DNA of 64,000 nucleotides from Unio delphinus (Eukaryota > Mollusca > Bivalvia > Unionida > Unionidae): positions 11,225,432-11,289,431 of the forward strand of contig JAQISU010000132.1 in NCBI GenBank assembly GCA_029339505.1, given 5' to 3'. Under the pieces are notes generated by a model. It did no database searches. It was not told where the DNA came from and saw only the letters and a program-made list of their open reading frames with translations. This document shows, in pieces, positions 24,023-34,857 of this stretch. The first letter of the stretch is position 1, and each line of letters starts with the position of its first letter. A program made the translations under genes and the position numbers.

Positions 24023-26051
24023 TAAAAGATAATACCAGCTTCACAGTATATCCATAGTAACGAGTATACATAGCCAACACTTCTATACTGTCATAGTGTC
24101 ATTTGGTTAAACAATGGATATTGAGATGTTTTGGTCTAATATTGACAGACTTTTACAAAGAAAATGTAGAAAATAACACATTAGCTTTGGAATGGGGCTT
24201 TTGTAACTATATCTATAGCATATATAGACTGATGGCTTTGTGACTGTGTAGTCAGCTCCAATATTAGCATACAGGCAAAAAAACGGTTATGTAAAGTTAA
24301 TATAGTTAATTTTAGCCAAAGTATTGACTATTTTATGCGCAAAAGATGAAAAATCATGGATAAAAAACAACTCTCTTGTTCTTCTAAAGCATGTTATAGA
24401 CCAGGATAGAGGACACTACTGGTCCTCTTGTAGATAGTTCACTTGTATCATAAAGAATATTCTGGTATGAGTATTTTAGGTAATTTATTAAAGATATGGT
24501 ATTCCTTCCTATTTTGATTTGAATTGTCCTGCACTAAATGTCTTTTTTTTTGTTGTAAACTTTTGTGCCTTGAAAAATGAACATGCGATTCCTTAGTTAG
24601 ATAATCATTCTTGAGGTCTCTACTACATATAGAAGCCTTGATTTTAGGTTCTCACTTTATCAGTAATGCATTTTTGGATAATTTAATTGCATTGAAGTTA
24701 ATACATGTGTTCTTGAACTCATCTATATTACATGGAAAATATCTTGGAGGAAATAAAAAGACCACATCTTATGTATATCATTAAGTTATCTCCCTTACAC
24801 CAGACCTAAAATTTCAATAGATAAAACCCTACAATTTAAGTGAGTTTGTATGAAAATCAAGAGAAGATTTGTGAATTATCATATTAGCCCTTGGTCTTGA
24901 TGCAAATTGAACTAAAAGTACTTTAATAATTTCTACCAGTAATGTTTACAAGTTTGAAAACTGATCAAACATGCTTTGTTTAGTTTAGGTATTTTTCTGT
25001 CTAACAGAAGCCCATTATTGTTAATTTCTTATTTAGAAGAAATATAACTTATACGCATCTATATTATCTACATTATTCACCCTTTTATATTAGCTAGGAA
25101 TGAACACCATGCCACCTGATATTTGGTGCCTGTAAGGGATGTAATAGCACAGGTGCCTTTGAATTGTATTTGCACCTATGGTCCACTGCCGCCCTATATT
25201 TTCTAAGATAATATTATCAAGCTCTCACTTCTCATTTTTCTCATTGCTGCTTTTGTCTCCTTTAATTACATTATCATTAGCTACATCTCCCATTTAGATA
25301 CACACTTTCCTCCTGTTTTTAAATCCATTGAACTCACTATACTCATTGTTAAACTTGAGCCTTTTTCTGTATTTTAATCCCCATTTTCACCTCCAAATCC
25401 AACATAACCACTAAGAAAGCTTTTATCTAATTTATTTGGTGTCAGATTGGCTTATTACATCAACTGTATTCACTACACAAAGGAGGGAAGCTTTCAGTTT
25501 GTATGACAAAGAGGCTGGGTAGCTTGACCTTTGTGTGAGGACTGGGGGTTACTGACCTCATTCATATGCTGACACTGTAAAGTGTTCAAAGCTAAGACTT
25601 TATAATTAGACTAGGCCATGTCCACCTGTCTCTGTTGTTACTTTCTGTGTTCATGAAACAAATATAAGTCCTTTATTTTAGATCAAAAGGTCTCTTTAAG
25701 AGTAGAACTGGTACATGCTAACTAGTGCATTGACCTTTGACCTTACTATTAAACAATATGACATAATGTGATTTATCCCCTATCACCAAAGTGAAGTTTG
25801 ATAAGTGCTAATATGAATAAAACAACTCATAGTTAAAAAAATTCATTTTATTTCAAAAGATGAGTTTGTTAGTGAAGCAAAGGTATGAAAACAGGAGTTC
25901 AAACAGCTCCATAACATTTCTATACACAATCAGATAAAACATAGCTTAGTACCTCATAAAATTGGTTTTGACAAGCGAGACTAGGTACATGTGTTACTTA
26001 TATAGTCTCGAGCTATTTCACAGATTATTGGAAAAATCAAGGTTTGCTATA
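24023..26051. other. Spacer between the two inverted-repeat elements, nothing recognised
   Basis: About 2 kb of A+T-rich DNA with no supported gene. It contains one AGTTATCTCCCTT motif near 24,785. Confidence 0.45.
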
Positions 26052-26519
26052 GGTATAACGGTACCAATTGCGCATGTCCAGGTGGGAGGTGCTTAAGGTG
26101 TAGGGTCCATTGTATTCAGAGATAAAGAACAACACAAGCTTTGATTGGTGGATTATGTAAGAGTTGTACTTTCTGTTAGGCTTAAAAAAAAAATTTAGCC
26201 TCTTGGCAACATGTGAATTTATGCTAATTCCTAAATAGATCAAATTTTGTATTTTTTATGATTTTTTTGAAAATGTAATACACATGACTGAAAATAGGTA
26301 TGTTGTGACTAGATAACTCATACCCCTGTCTAGTTCCAGCAGAGTTATCTCTCTTAAATGCAATGGAGTACCTGGTTTTGTCATTGTCAAATTGACAATC
26401 TAACATTGTTCTCTATAACAGTGTGTGAGATGCATGCTAAATTTTAGGATATAAAATATATTTATCTCTCCAAATATTAGCATTGAGGTCTATGGAAAAA
26501 CAATTGGTACAGTGATATC
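26052..26519. mobile_element. Inverted-repeat nonautonomous DNA transposon, copy B
   Basis: Same orientation as copy A and almost base-for-base the same, with a few substitutions and small indels. The left end is GGTATAACGGTACCAATTG; the right end is slightly changed (GGTACAGTGATATC). Identity drops sharply outside these ends, as expected for two insertions of one element and not for a larger duplication. Confidence 0.82.
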
Positions 26520-26594
26520 ATATATATCCTTATATGATAACTAATATTGTATAGTACTTATGAGTTTGAAAGATTAAATGTTGTACTAAACCCT

Positions 26595-26640
26595 CATTAT
26601 TATTATTATTAGTAGTAGTAGTAGTATTATTAGTATTATT
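26595..26640. repeat. TTA/TAG trinucleotide microsatellite
   Basis: (ATT)n changing to (AGT)n and back. Confidence 0.95.
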
Positions 26641-27009
26641 ACAGCATTGATACAAACATAGGATTGAGTACTGTTTTGAAGACATGATTAGAAGAGTTAA
26701 AGTAAGGTGCCTATTTGTATTGTTTTTAGCACACCTGGCCATAAGGCCAAGAGAACTAATCATTTAGCTTGTATCCATTATCTGTCTGCCACTGTCCATC
26801 AACAATTGCTTGTTAACAATTTGATCATTTACACTTATGTCATTAAGTTCTTTTTCAAATTCAAAATTGAGCAAAAATCCACATTAATGAGGCGATTTCT
26901 ATTGTTATTTTTACTCCACCTACTTTTTGAAGATTGCCATGATACACACATTATTCCAAAGTCTTGTTTGGACAGAATGAAAAAAGTGCTGTTGATGCAT
27001 AAATTATTA

Positions 27010-27740
27010 ATGCCAAAACAGCCAACTTGAAAATCTTGTTTTAGCTTCTCTTCCTGAATTTGAACACAGGGTTTTCAATAAAACCTCTTATGATGGGTAC
27101 AGTAGAACCCGTTTTGAAAGACCACCCTTTCTGCCAAATAATAATTGTCTCCCATGACATGTCATAATACTATATAATGAATAAAGTAGTACCTATCTTG
27201 AAAGACTACCCATTCTGCTAAATAATAATGTTCTCTCAAGACAGGTGGTCTCCTATGAATATATCCATGCATTGAAAATGTGATCTCTCAAGACGTGGTC
27301 TCTCATAACAATGGTCTTTCAAGACAGGTTCTACTGTATTCCCATGCATCAAGAATGTGGTCTTTCCATACAAGTTGCCTAATAGCAATGGTCTTTCAAG
27401 ACCGGTTTTACTGTATTAAATGAGAATGGTTTTGCCTGAACATTAAATATGGCCACCATCATGTTTATCTTAAAACTGCTTTTGCTACACCACCTGAATG
27501 GATGGTCATAGAGCTTTCACTAAAAGACTTCTTATGATGTTTGTTTGTAAATGAAAATGGCTCCAATCCAACATGCAATGTGGCCACAAATGCAGCCATC
27601 TTGAAAATCTTATTGCTACTCCTTCTGAATAGAAGTTAGAAAGTTATATCAACATGTGGTTTTCATTGAAAGCCCATCTGTGCCAATCTGACCACCACAG
27701 CAGCCATCTTGAAAATCTTATCTTTATTCCTATTATTTTC
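27010..27740. repeat. Diverged repeats with a GCCATCTTGAAAATCTTAT core, split by a MITE
   Basis: AGCCATCTTGAAAATCTTAT recurs at about 27,593 and 27,702, with weaker relatives at about 27,019 and 27,452, each followed by a similar TGCTAC...CTGAAT... stretch. It looks like an old short tandem array of roughly 110-140-base units. The element at 27,100-27,413 interrupts it. Confidence 0.55.
27100..27413. mobile_element. Mariner-like MITE with TA target duplication
   Basis: The left end is CAGTAGAACCCGTTTTGAAA; the complement of the right end is CAGTAAAACCGGTCTTGAAA. TA lies directly outside both ends (27,098-27,099 and 27,414-27,415). The interior repeats the terminal sequence several times (GGTCTTTCAAGACAGGTT and variants). 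There is no coding capacity. CAGT ends and TA duplication are as in Tc1/mariner elements. Confidence 0.72.
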
Positions 27741-28086
27741 AACTTCTGTTCAGATTGGTATATGTTAGCACTCAAGAATGCAGTATTGCAAGTTTCGCTT
27801 TTATTTCTAGCAAAAATTTCACTGTATGTTTTATATTAAATATTACTTGAATTGTTTCTTTTTAGCTCGAACTTTAAAACCTTATTCAGTTGAAATAACT
27901 CATTGATAGAACTAAATTTGGACAATTTAATTTGACCCAAACACTAGCTGTAATATAGTAAGGGCTGCGGCATAGTGAGGCTTGAAGCTAAAGAACAATC
28001 TTTGTTGATTAAACTTTAGTGATGTTTTATCACTTGTTTGTTGCATTAAAATCTTTAAATCTTTATTAGGTCTTATTGTTTTTCAG

Positions 28087-28107
28087 GACAGTTGGTAGCA
28101 CTGAAAT
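28087..28107 (+). promoter_or_regulatory. Splice acceptor and 5' UTR of the zinc-finger gene's start exon
   Basis: TTATTGTTTTTCAG ends at 28,086. Between it and the ATG there is an in-frame TGA (28,102-28,104), so translation cannot enter from an upstream exon in this frame and the ATG at 28,108 is the likely start. Confidence 0.55.
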
Positions 28108-28225
28108 ATGAACCGGTGTGATATATGCCATCTCAGTCTGAATTCATCCGAACAGTACCAGCAGCACCTGGGGGGAAAGAAACACTTAGACAAATTGAAA
28201 GCAGCAGGAATCACTCCAACTCCAC
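28108..28225 (+). CDS. Start exon of a U1/matrin-type zinc-finger, proline-rich protein
   Basis: It encodes 39 residues plus one base. CDICHLSLNSSEQYQQHLGG then KKHLDKLKAAG is a complete C2H2 finger of the U1/matrin/JAZ type (Cys-X2-Cys, a long spacer, His-X5-His, 'HL.GKKH'). Fingers of this type usually bind double-stranded or structured RNA, or act in splicing factors. The donor is CTCCAC/GTAAAA at 28,226, phase 1. The next exon at 31,649 joins in phase to give TPTP-PPPKPP. A read-through version would add about 29 residues before a stop. I cannot name the orthologue; ZNF346, ZNF385, ZMAT and ZFR families share this finger. Confidence 0.72.
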
Positions 28226-28687
28226 GTAAAATATATTTCACTTCATTCTGCAACAAAAAAATTAGGATGCAAAATTTTCCAAAGCATTTATTTTCCTGCA
28301 AAATGATTGTATAAATGGAAAAAGAATAAAATAAAAAAATAATTCACGAATTAAATTACAAAAGTTCTACTAGGATGCCAACCATCACAATTTTGTCATG
28401 AATTTCACGACTTTTTCAGCGATTCGCAAATTTTTGCTGCATGCAAAAAATTAATGAATTCTCCAATTCTCAATTATTTAAAATAACCAATATCCATCTA
28501 AGCACTAGGCATGACATCATCAGTTGCCGAAACAGTCCAGTACTATTTATCGTAATATTAGTGAACATTAGCTGATTGGTACAGTTGGCCCAGTAGCAAG
28601 CATTTTAGTGTATTTTATATATATACACAAGAATAGTTTTACAAATGTTTTTACCATTTCATCACTATAGACCAGTTTTCCTGTCAG
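28226..28687 (+). other. Intron of the zinc-finger gene, nothing recognised
   Basis: A+T-rich intron start without other signals. Confidence 0.45.
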
Positions 28688-29427
28688 GACAAGCAAGTCT
28701 TGTAAACCATATGGGCCGCTTTACCGGTCTGGGGCAGTGTGCTTTTTTTAAAGTCATAATACCAGACTGCATAGATTTTGGGATACCTCTAAGAACTTTC
28801 TTTTTGTAATGTAGATATTATACTTGAATTATCTCAAGGCAAGCAGGCACATTTTGAGCGTGTTTTCTGAATGGTAAATTTCTATCCCAAATGGTGGAGT
28901 TCGAAGCAAGACGAGAATGAAGTGTCAGATTATGAATTATCAAAATATTTAGCTGTTGCGAAGTTGGTTGAAAATGAGAGATGCATCTGGAGATACATTT
29001 GAATAATGCTTGTGGGTGACAGTGATGACAGTGAAGTAGACTTTGAAGGTTTTGAACCAGTGGAAATGTGAACTCCACGTTTTTGTTCTCAACGAACCAA
29101 AGGGATTTATTTCAGTTTTCTGGGAGAGTTGGACCCACCGAAGTGTTAGATGACTCCAGATAAGCTTGGGAATACTTTGAAATCTTTGATTTAGATGAAG
29201 TGTTTGAAAATATTATTCATGGAATGTGGTAAATAAATAATTGCTTGTGCATTTTAACTGTTTTACCTGTTTTTATTTTAACACATATATGCACGTTTTA
29301 TTGAATTAGTCATACAAGTTGACTTTTAATCTTTATTTTGATACCTAATCCAGCCAGATATCTTTAAAATTGGCAAAGTTATATTCTTTCAAAGTCCACA
29401 GGTAGTTCTGCTTTACAAGACTTAGTC
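28688..29427 (+). mobile_element. Decayed piggyBac-like element
   Basis: The plus-strand frames give GDSDDSEVDFEGFEPVEM before a stop and, after a gap, GRVGPTEVLDDS, a stop, then AWEYFEIFDLDEVFENIIHG. An acidic 'DSDDS..DFEGF' N-terminus followed by 'P...F..F.D.....I' is the layout of piggyBac transposase and PGBD proteins just before their catalytic domain. The catalytic Asp residues are absent, so only the N-terminal part survives. AAGTCTTGTAAA near 28,692 recurs inverted near 29,411, which may mark sub-terminal repeats. Outer limits are uncertain. Confidence 0.45.
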
Positions 29428-29817
29428 CAAAGTTTAGGGCTCTATGCCTGCAAAGTTACTTAGTGATGAAGGGGTTAATAGAAACTGGGGCCTAACCGGA
29501 AATCTGACCCTTGTAACCCCATTTTTACTTTGGAATTTTTGTTGTTTTCCACATCTTGTGACTCTATGACCTCATTGACATGTACGTTGCGAGATTTGTA
29601 TAGTCATTTGACTTGTACTGAAAATAACCAGATCCAGGTCAAATTTCAATAATGAGGCACTTTTTTCTCTTCTGTCGTTGAAAGGTCATTTGCTGGGGCA
29701 ACTAGTAAGAGGCTACCCCATACCAACATCAAATTGTGTCTGTGAATTATAACTAATTGATAGGGAAACTACTCTGACCCTACAGTACACCCCAACATAA
29801 ATATCCAAATATTAAAA
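29428..29817. other. No recognised feature
   Basis: Intronic DNA between the piggyBac-like fossil and the zinc-finger open frame. Confidence 0.4.
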
Positions 29818-30096
29818 ATGGTGTGGCAAGGGTTAGAGGACTCTTTGAATAGGAAAAAGAAATATATTGCACAAATAGTGAAGGTTAGTTTGGAATATAC
29901 CAAACATTTGCCATACAGTCAGCCATCAAACACTGATGCTCTTTGCATGTGTTGTGCCACAAATGTTAGAATTGGGTATGGTGTCAGAGATGATGTGAGG
30001 AAGCACATTGTGGGCAAAAAGCACATCAAGGTTGGGAAAACTAAGAACTCACAGCAGATTTCATCTCCTAAATCCTTAATAATGAATGCATTTTGA
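29818..30096 (+). CDS. Small open frame with a BED-like zinc finger, probably transposon-derived
   Basis: A 92-codon open frame with ATG start. Residues about 42-70 read ALCMCCATNVRIGYGV, then RDDVRKHIVGKKHIKVGK: Cys-X2-Cys followed by His-X5-His with a 'GG..DV.KH..' style spacer. This resembles the N-terminal BED-like fingers of hAT-type transposases and of host proteins derived from them, followed by a Ser/Lys-rich linker ending in NAF. No transposase catalytic domain follows. It lies within the zinc-finger gene's intron on the same strand. It could be an alternative exon, but I see no good splice sites around it. Confidence 0.4.
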   Translation: MVWQGLEDSLNRKKKYIAQIVKVSLEYTKHLPYSQPSNTDALCMCCATNVRIGYGVRDDVRKHIVGKKHIKVGKTKNSQQISSPKSLIMNAF

Positions 30097-30219
30097 TAAC
30101 GTCACAAAATTTTAATATTCTTTGCACATTTAATCACTTATGCATTAACATTGCACATAAATTACAAATTTAGCCATTTCTTGACAATTTGTAAAAAATA
30201 ATTACAATTGCCTTGTTAA

Positions 30220-30733
30220 CACATTAACCCATGGTGCCGTGTTTATGGGGCAGGAGGTAGTAGTGTCAAGGTCATGTATGATACACTAAAGTAGGTAGTA
30301 TTATATAAAGGTAGACAAATTTAGCTCTACTATGATACCAAATAATCTGGACATTTTTATTTTAACCAAAATTCACCTGTGGATGGAATCTGATTTTGCA
30401 TCTAGATTGTAGATTTTTGGCCTCAGATCTAAGGCAGACCAGTTTGAACTGCACACTGACAGGTGAACCTGTGCAAAAAGTAGGATAAGGTGGGCATTTG
30501 AAAAAAAGAATGGTCTCGAAACAAAAAAAAACATATTTCCAATTTTTCTATTCTGCTCATACCTAAGTGAAATAACCAATGGAAAACAATGTTTTTAACA
30601 CAACTAGGCATTAGGCTAATGAAAAATCACTTGGAATTTGATGTATTAGGATGTATTTCAGAAATAGCCCCCAAATTGTGTTTCCTACTGGCATTTCATG
30701 CCAAAACAACAAAATCCTCCAGTGGTTAATGTG
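30220..30733. mobile_element. piggyBac-type MITE with TTAA target duplication
   Basis: The left end CACATTAACCCATGG is preceded by TTAA (30,216-30,219). The right end CCAGTGGTTAATGTG is followed by TTAA (30,734-30,737); its complement begins CACATTAACCACTGG. The 514-base element has no transposase frame. TTAA duplication with short inverted ends is the mark of piggyBac superfamily insertions. Confidence 0.8.
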
Positions 30734-30939
30734 TTAATACCATGAAAGTCATAACAATATTCCTTGATAGTTTCCATTAGTTCCATACTGACAGAAACTA
30801 CCTACATGTCGGTTCAGTGAAAATTTTCCATGGTACATACCACTGGCAAAATATATGGTAAACCTGTATACTGGTAATACTGTGCACTTCAAATCAGCAA
30901 GCCTTTAAAATGTAGAAAGATCCAACTTCTCTACACTTG

Positions 30940-31461
30940 AGCTGAATGACTGAATTCATCCCCACAAGATGTGTAGAATTGGGTCTTAATATCAGTCAGC
31001 TGAATGACTGAATTCATCCCCACAAGATGTGTAGAATTGGGTCTTAATATCAGTCAGCTGAATGACTGAATTCATCCCCACAAGATGTGGAGAATTGGGT
31101 CTTAATATCAGTCAGCTGAATGACTGAATTCATCCCCACAAAATGTGTAGAATTGGGTCTTAATATCAGTCAGCTGAATGACTGAATTCATTCCCACAAG
31201 ACATGTAGAATTGGGTCTTAATATCAGTCAGCTGAATGACTGAATTCATTCCAACAAGACATGTAGAATTGGGTCTTAATATCAGTCAGCTGAATGACTG
31301 AATTCATCCCCACCAGACGTGTATAATTGAGTCTTAATATCAGTCAGCTGAATGACTGAATTCATTCCCACAAGACATGTAGAATTGGGTCTTAATATCA
31401 GTCAGCTGAATGACTGAATTCATTCCCACCAGACATGTAGCATTGGGTCTTAATATCAGTC
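30940..31461. repeat. 58-bp tandem repeat, nine units of equal length
   Basis: Nine units fill the interval exactly. Each runs AGCTGAATGACTGAATTCAT, then CCCCACAAGATGTGTAGAAT or a variant, then TGGGTCTTAATATCAGTC. Changes are scattered substitutions without indels. It lies about 190 bases before the splice acceptor of the second zinc-finger-gene exon. Confidence 0.97.
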
Positions 31462-31648
31462 AGCTGGACTGTTATATAAAATTATAAATTGAATTCCAGA
31501 GGACAATGATGAGAAATTAATATTTCAGATCAATTTCCATCATGCAGTTTTATTTTTTTTACATATATTTGATTGGTTGATTCTGTATATACACAAAGAC
31601 AGTTCATTGTACCTAGTTTTTTTTTTTAATATTAATTTATTATTTCAG

Positions 31649-31777
31649 CCCCACCCAAACCACCAACAATCTATGGAGGAAGCTTTGTGTCTGCAGGTTA
31701 CCAGGGATCACATGACCCTACCCAGCCACCTCCTCCCCCTCCTCCTCCATCTAGCCAGGGACCTTACTCAATGCCAA
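31649..31777 (+). CDS. Second coding exon of the zinc-finger gene (proline-rich)
   Basis: Acceptor: a T-rich run then TTATTATTTCAG ending at 31,648; donor ATGCCAA/GTAAGC with GT at 31,778. It enters in phase 1 and leaves in phase 1, matching the exon at 28,108-28,225. It encodes PPPKPPTIYGGSFVSAGYQG, then SHDPTQ, eight prolines and SSQGPYSMP. It is low-complexity, Pro/Gly/Ser/Tyr-rich, the type of flexible segment common in RNA-binding proteins. The phase match, strong splice signals and absence of stops support it. The gene must continue to the right past the satellite or beyond the window. Confidence 0.65.
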
Positions 31778-32073
31778 GTAAGCAAACATTTGTATGTTTT
31801 TGTATTTTTCTTTTTGCAGCTATCAAAACTAAAAGAGTTTGAAAGAAGTGGCTTCCAATTTAAATTAATAATGAAAGCAAGCAATAATTGAATGGATTGA
31901 CATAAGTAACTGACATTCCTTAAGCATTTTGTACAGAAGGTTTAATGAAGAAAGGACATCTTGGAGAAAGCTTGTGACACCATGTGGAAGTACAGCTTAA
32001 TGAATGACCAAGTTAGGTCAAAGGGTATCCCTACCAGTCTCTATATCCAGATTTTTGCAAGACAAAACGTTAA
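31778..32073 (+). other. Intron start before the satellite, nothing recognised
   Basis: Unique-looking A+T-rich sequence between the exon donor and the first satellite monomer. Confidence 0.45.
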
Positions 32074-34857
32074 GTTAAAAACTATCCTTAAGATAGGAGT
32101 GTCAAAAAACTATCTTTAGGATATGAGTGTTAAAAACTATCTTTATGATAAGAGTGTAAACAACTATCCTTAGGATAAGAGTGTTAAAAACTATCTTTAG
32201 GATAAATGTGTTAAAAACTATCCTTATGATAAGAGTGTAAAAAACTATCCTTAGGATATGAGTGTAAAAAAACTATCTTTAGGATAAATGTGTTAAAAAC
32301 TATCCTTAGGATAAGAGTGTAAAAAACTATCTTTAGGATATGAGTGTAAAAAAAAAACTCATTCGGATAAATGTGTTAAAAACTATCCTTAGGATATGAG
32401 TGTTAAAAACTATCTTTAGGATAAATGTGTTAAAAACTATCTTTAGGATAAATGTGTTAAAAACTATCCTTAGGATAAGAGTGTTAAAAAAAACTATCTT
32501 TAGGATATGAGTGTTAAAAACTATCTTTAGGATAAGAGTGTAAACAAATATCCTTAGGATAAGAGTGTAAAAAACTATCTTTAGGATAAATGTGTTAAAA
32601 ACTATCCTTATGATAAGAGTGTAAAAAACTATCCTTAGGATATGAGTGTAAAAAACTATCTTTAGGATAAATGTGTTAAAAACTATCCTTAGGATAAGAG
32701 TGTAAAAAACTATCCTTAGGATATGAGTGTTAAAAACTATCTTTAGGATAAATTTGTTAAAAACTATCCTTAGGATAAGAGTGTAAAAAACTATCATTAG
32801 GATAAGAGTGTAAAAAACTATCCTTAGGATATGAGTGTTAAAAACTATCTTTAGGATAAATGTGTTAAAAACTATCCTTAGGATATGAGTGTAAAAAACT
32901 ATCATTAGGATAAGAGTGTAAAAAACTATCCTTAGGATATGAGTGTTAAAAACTATCTTTAGGATAAATTTGTTAAAAACTATCCTTAGGATAAGAGTGT
33001 AAAAAACTATCATTAGGATAAGAGTGTAAAAAACTATCCTTAGGATATGAGTGTTAAAAACTATCTTTAGGATAAATGTGTTAAAAACTATCCTTAGGAT
33101 ATGAGTGTAAAAAACTATCATTAGGATAAGAGTGTAAAAAACTATCCTTAGGATATGAGTGTTAAAAACTATCTTTAGGATAAATGTGTTAAAAACTATC
33201 CTTAGGATATGAGTGTTAAAAACTATCTTTAGGATAAATTTGTTAAAAACTGTCCTTAGGATAAGAGTGTAAAAAACTATCTTTAGGATATGAGTGTAAA
33301 AAAAAAACTCATTAGGATAAATGTGTTAAAAACTATCCTTATGATATGAGTGTTAAAAACTATCTTTAGGATAAATGTGTTAAAAACTATCTTTAGGATA
33401 AATGTGTTAAAAACTATCTTTAGGATATGAGTGTAAAAAAACTCATTAGGATAAATGTGTTAAAAACTATCCTTAGGTTATGAGTATTAAAAACTATCTT
33501 TAGGATAAATGTGTTAAAAACTATCCTTAGGATATGAGTGTAAAAAAAACTATCCTTAGGATAAGAGTGTAAAAAACTATCCTTAGGATAAGAGTGTAAA
33601 AAAACTATCCTTAGGATAAGAGTGTAAAAAACTATCCTTAGGATAAGAGTGTAAAAAACTATCTTTAGGATAAGAGTGTAAAAAACTATCTTTAGGATAA
33701 GAGTGTAAAAAACTATCCTTAGGATAAGAGTGTAAAAAACTATCCTTAGGATAAGAGTGTAAAAAATCTATCCTTAGGATAAGAGTGTAAAAAACTATCC
33801 TTAGGATAAGAGTGTAAAAAACTATCCTTAGGATAAGAGTGTAAAAAACTATCCTTAGGATAAGAGTGTAAAAAACTATCCTTAGGATAAGAGTGTAAAA
33901 AAACTATCCTTAGGATAAGAGTGTAAAAAACTATCCTTAGGATAAAGAGTGTAAAAAACTATCCTTAGGATATGAGTGTTAAAAACTATCTTTAGGATAA
34001 ATGTGTTAAAAACTATCCTTAGGATATGAGTGTTAAAAACTATCTTTAGGATAAATGTGTTAAAAACTATCTTTATGATAAATGTGTTAAAAACTATCTT
34101 TAGGATAAGAGTGTTAAAAACTATCTTTAGGATAAATGTGTTAAAAACTATCTTTATGATAAATGTGTTAAAAACTATCTTTAGGATATGAGTGTTAAAA
34201 ACTATCTTTAGGATAAATGTGTTAAAAACTATCTTTAGGATATGAGTTTTAAAAACTATCTTTAAAATATGAGTGTAAAAAAACTCATTAGGATAAGAGT
34301 GTTAAAAACTATCCTTAGGATATGAGTGTTAAAAACTATCTTTAGAATAAATGTGTTAAAAACTATCCTTAGGATAAGAGTGTCAGAAACTATCTTTAAA
34401 ATATGAGTGTAAAAAAACTCATTAGGATAAGAGTGTTAAAATCTATCCTAAGGATAAGAGTGTAAAAAACTATCTTTAGGATATGAGTGTAAAAAAAACT
34501 CATTCGGATAAATGTGTTAAAAACTATCCTTAGGATATGAGTGTTAAAAACTATCTTTATGATGAATGTGTTAAAAACTATCTTTAGGATATGAGTTTTA
34601 AAAACTATCTTTAGAATATGAGTGTAAAAAAACTCATTAGGATAAGAGTGTTAAAAACTATCCTTAGGATATGAGTGTTAAAAACTATCTTTAGAATAAA
34701 TGTGTTAAAAACTATCCTTAGGATAAGAGTGTAAAAAACTATCTTTAGGATATGAGTGTAAAAAAACTCATTCGGATAAATGTGTTAAAAACTATCCTTA
34801 GGATATGAGTGTTAAAAACTATCTTTAGGATAAATGTGTTAAAAACTATCTTTATGA

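Noticed and set aside
26707..27030. Plus-strand open frame of 107 codons
   Set aside because: Low-complexity hydrophobic sequence overlapping old repeats; no family resemblance.
30940..31461. Regular repeats that might suggest a CRISPR array
   Set aside because: The whole 58-bp unit is repeated with no unique spacers, and the genome is animal.
32333..33121. Long minus-strand open frame of 262 codons with 9-residue repeats
   Set aside because: It lies wholly in the satellite and arises because the period is a multiple of three; no start context, domain or non-repeat sequence supports a gene.
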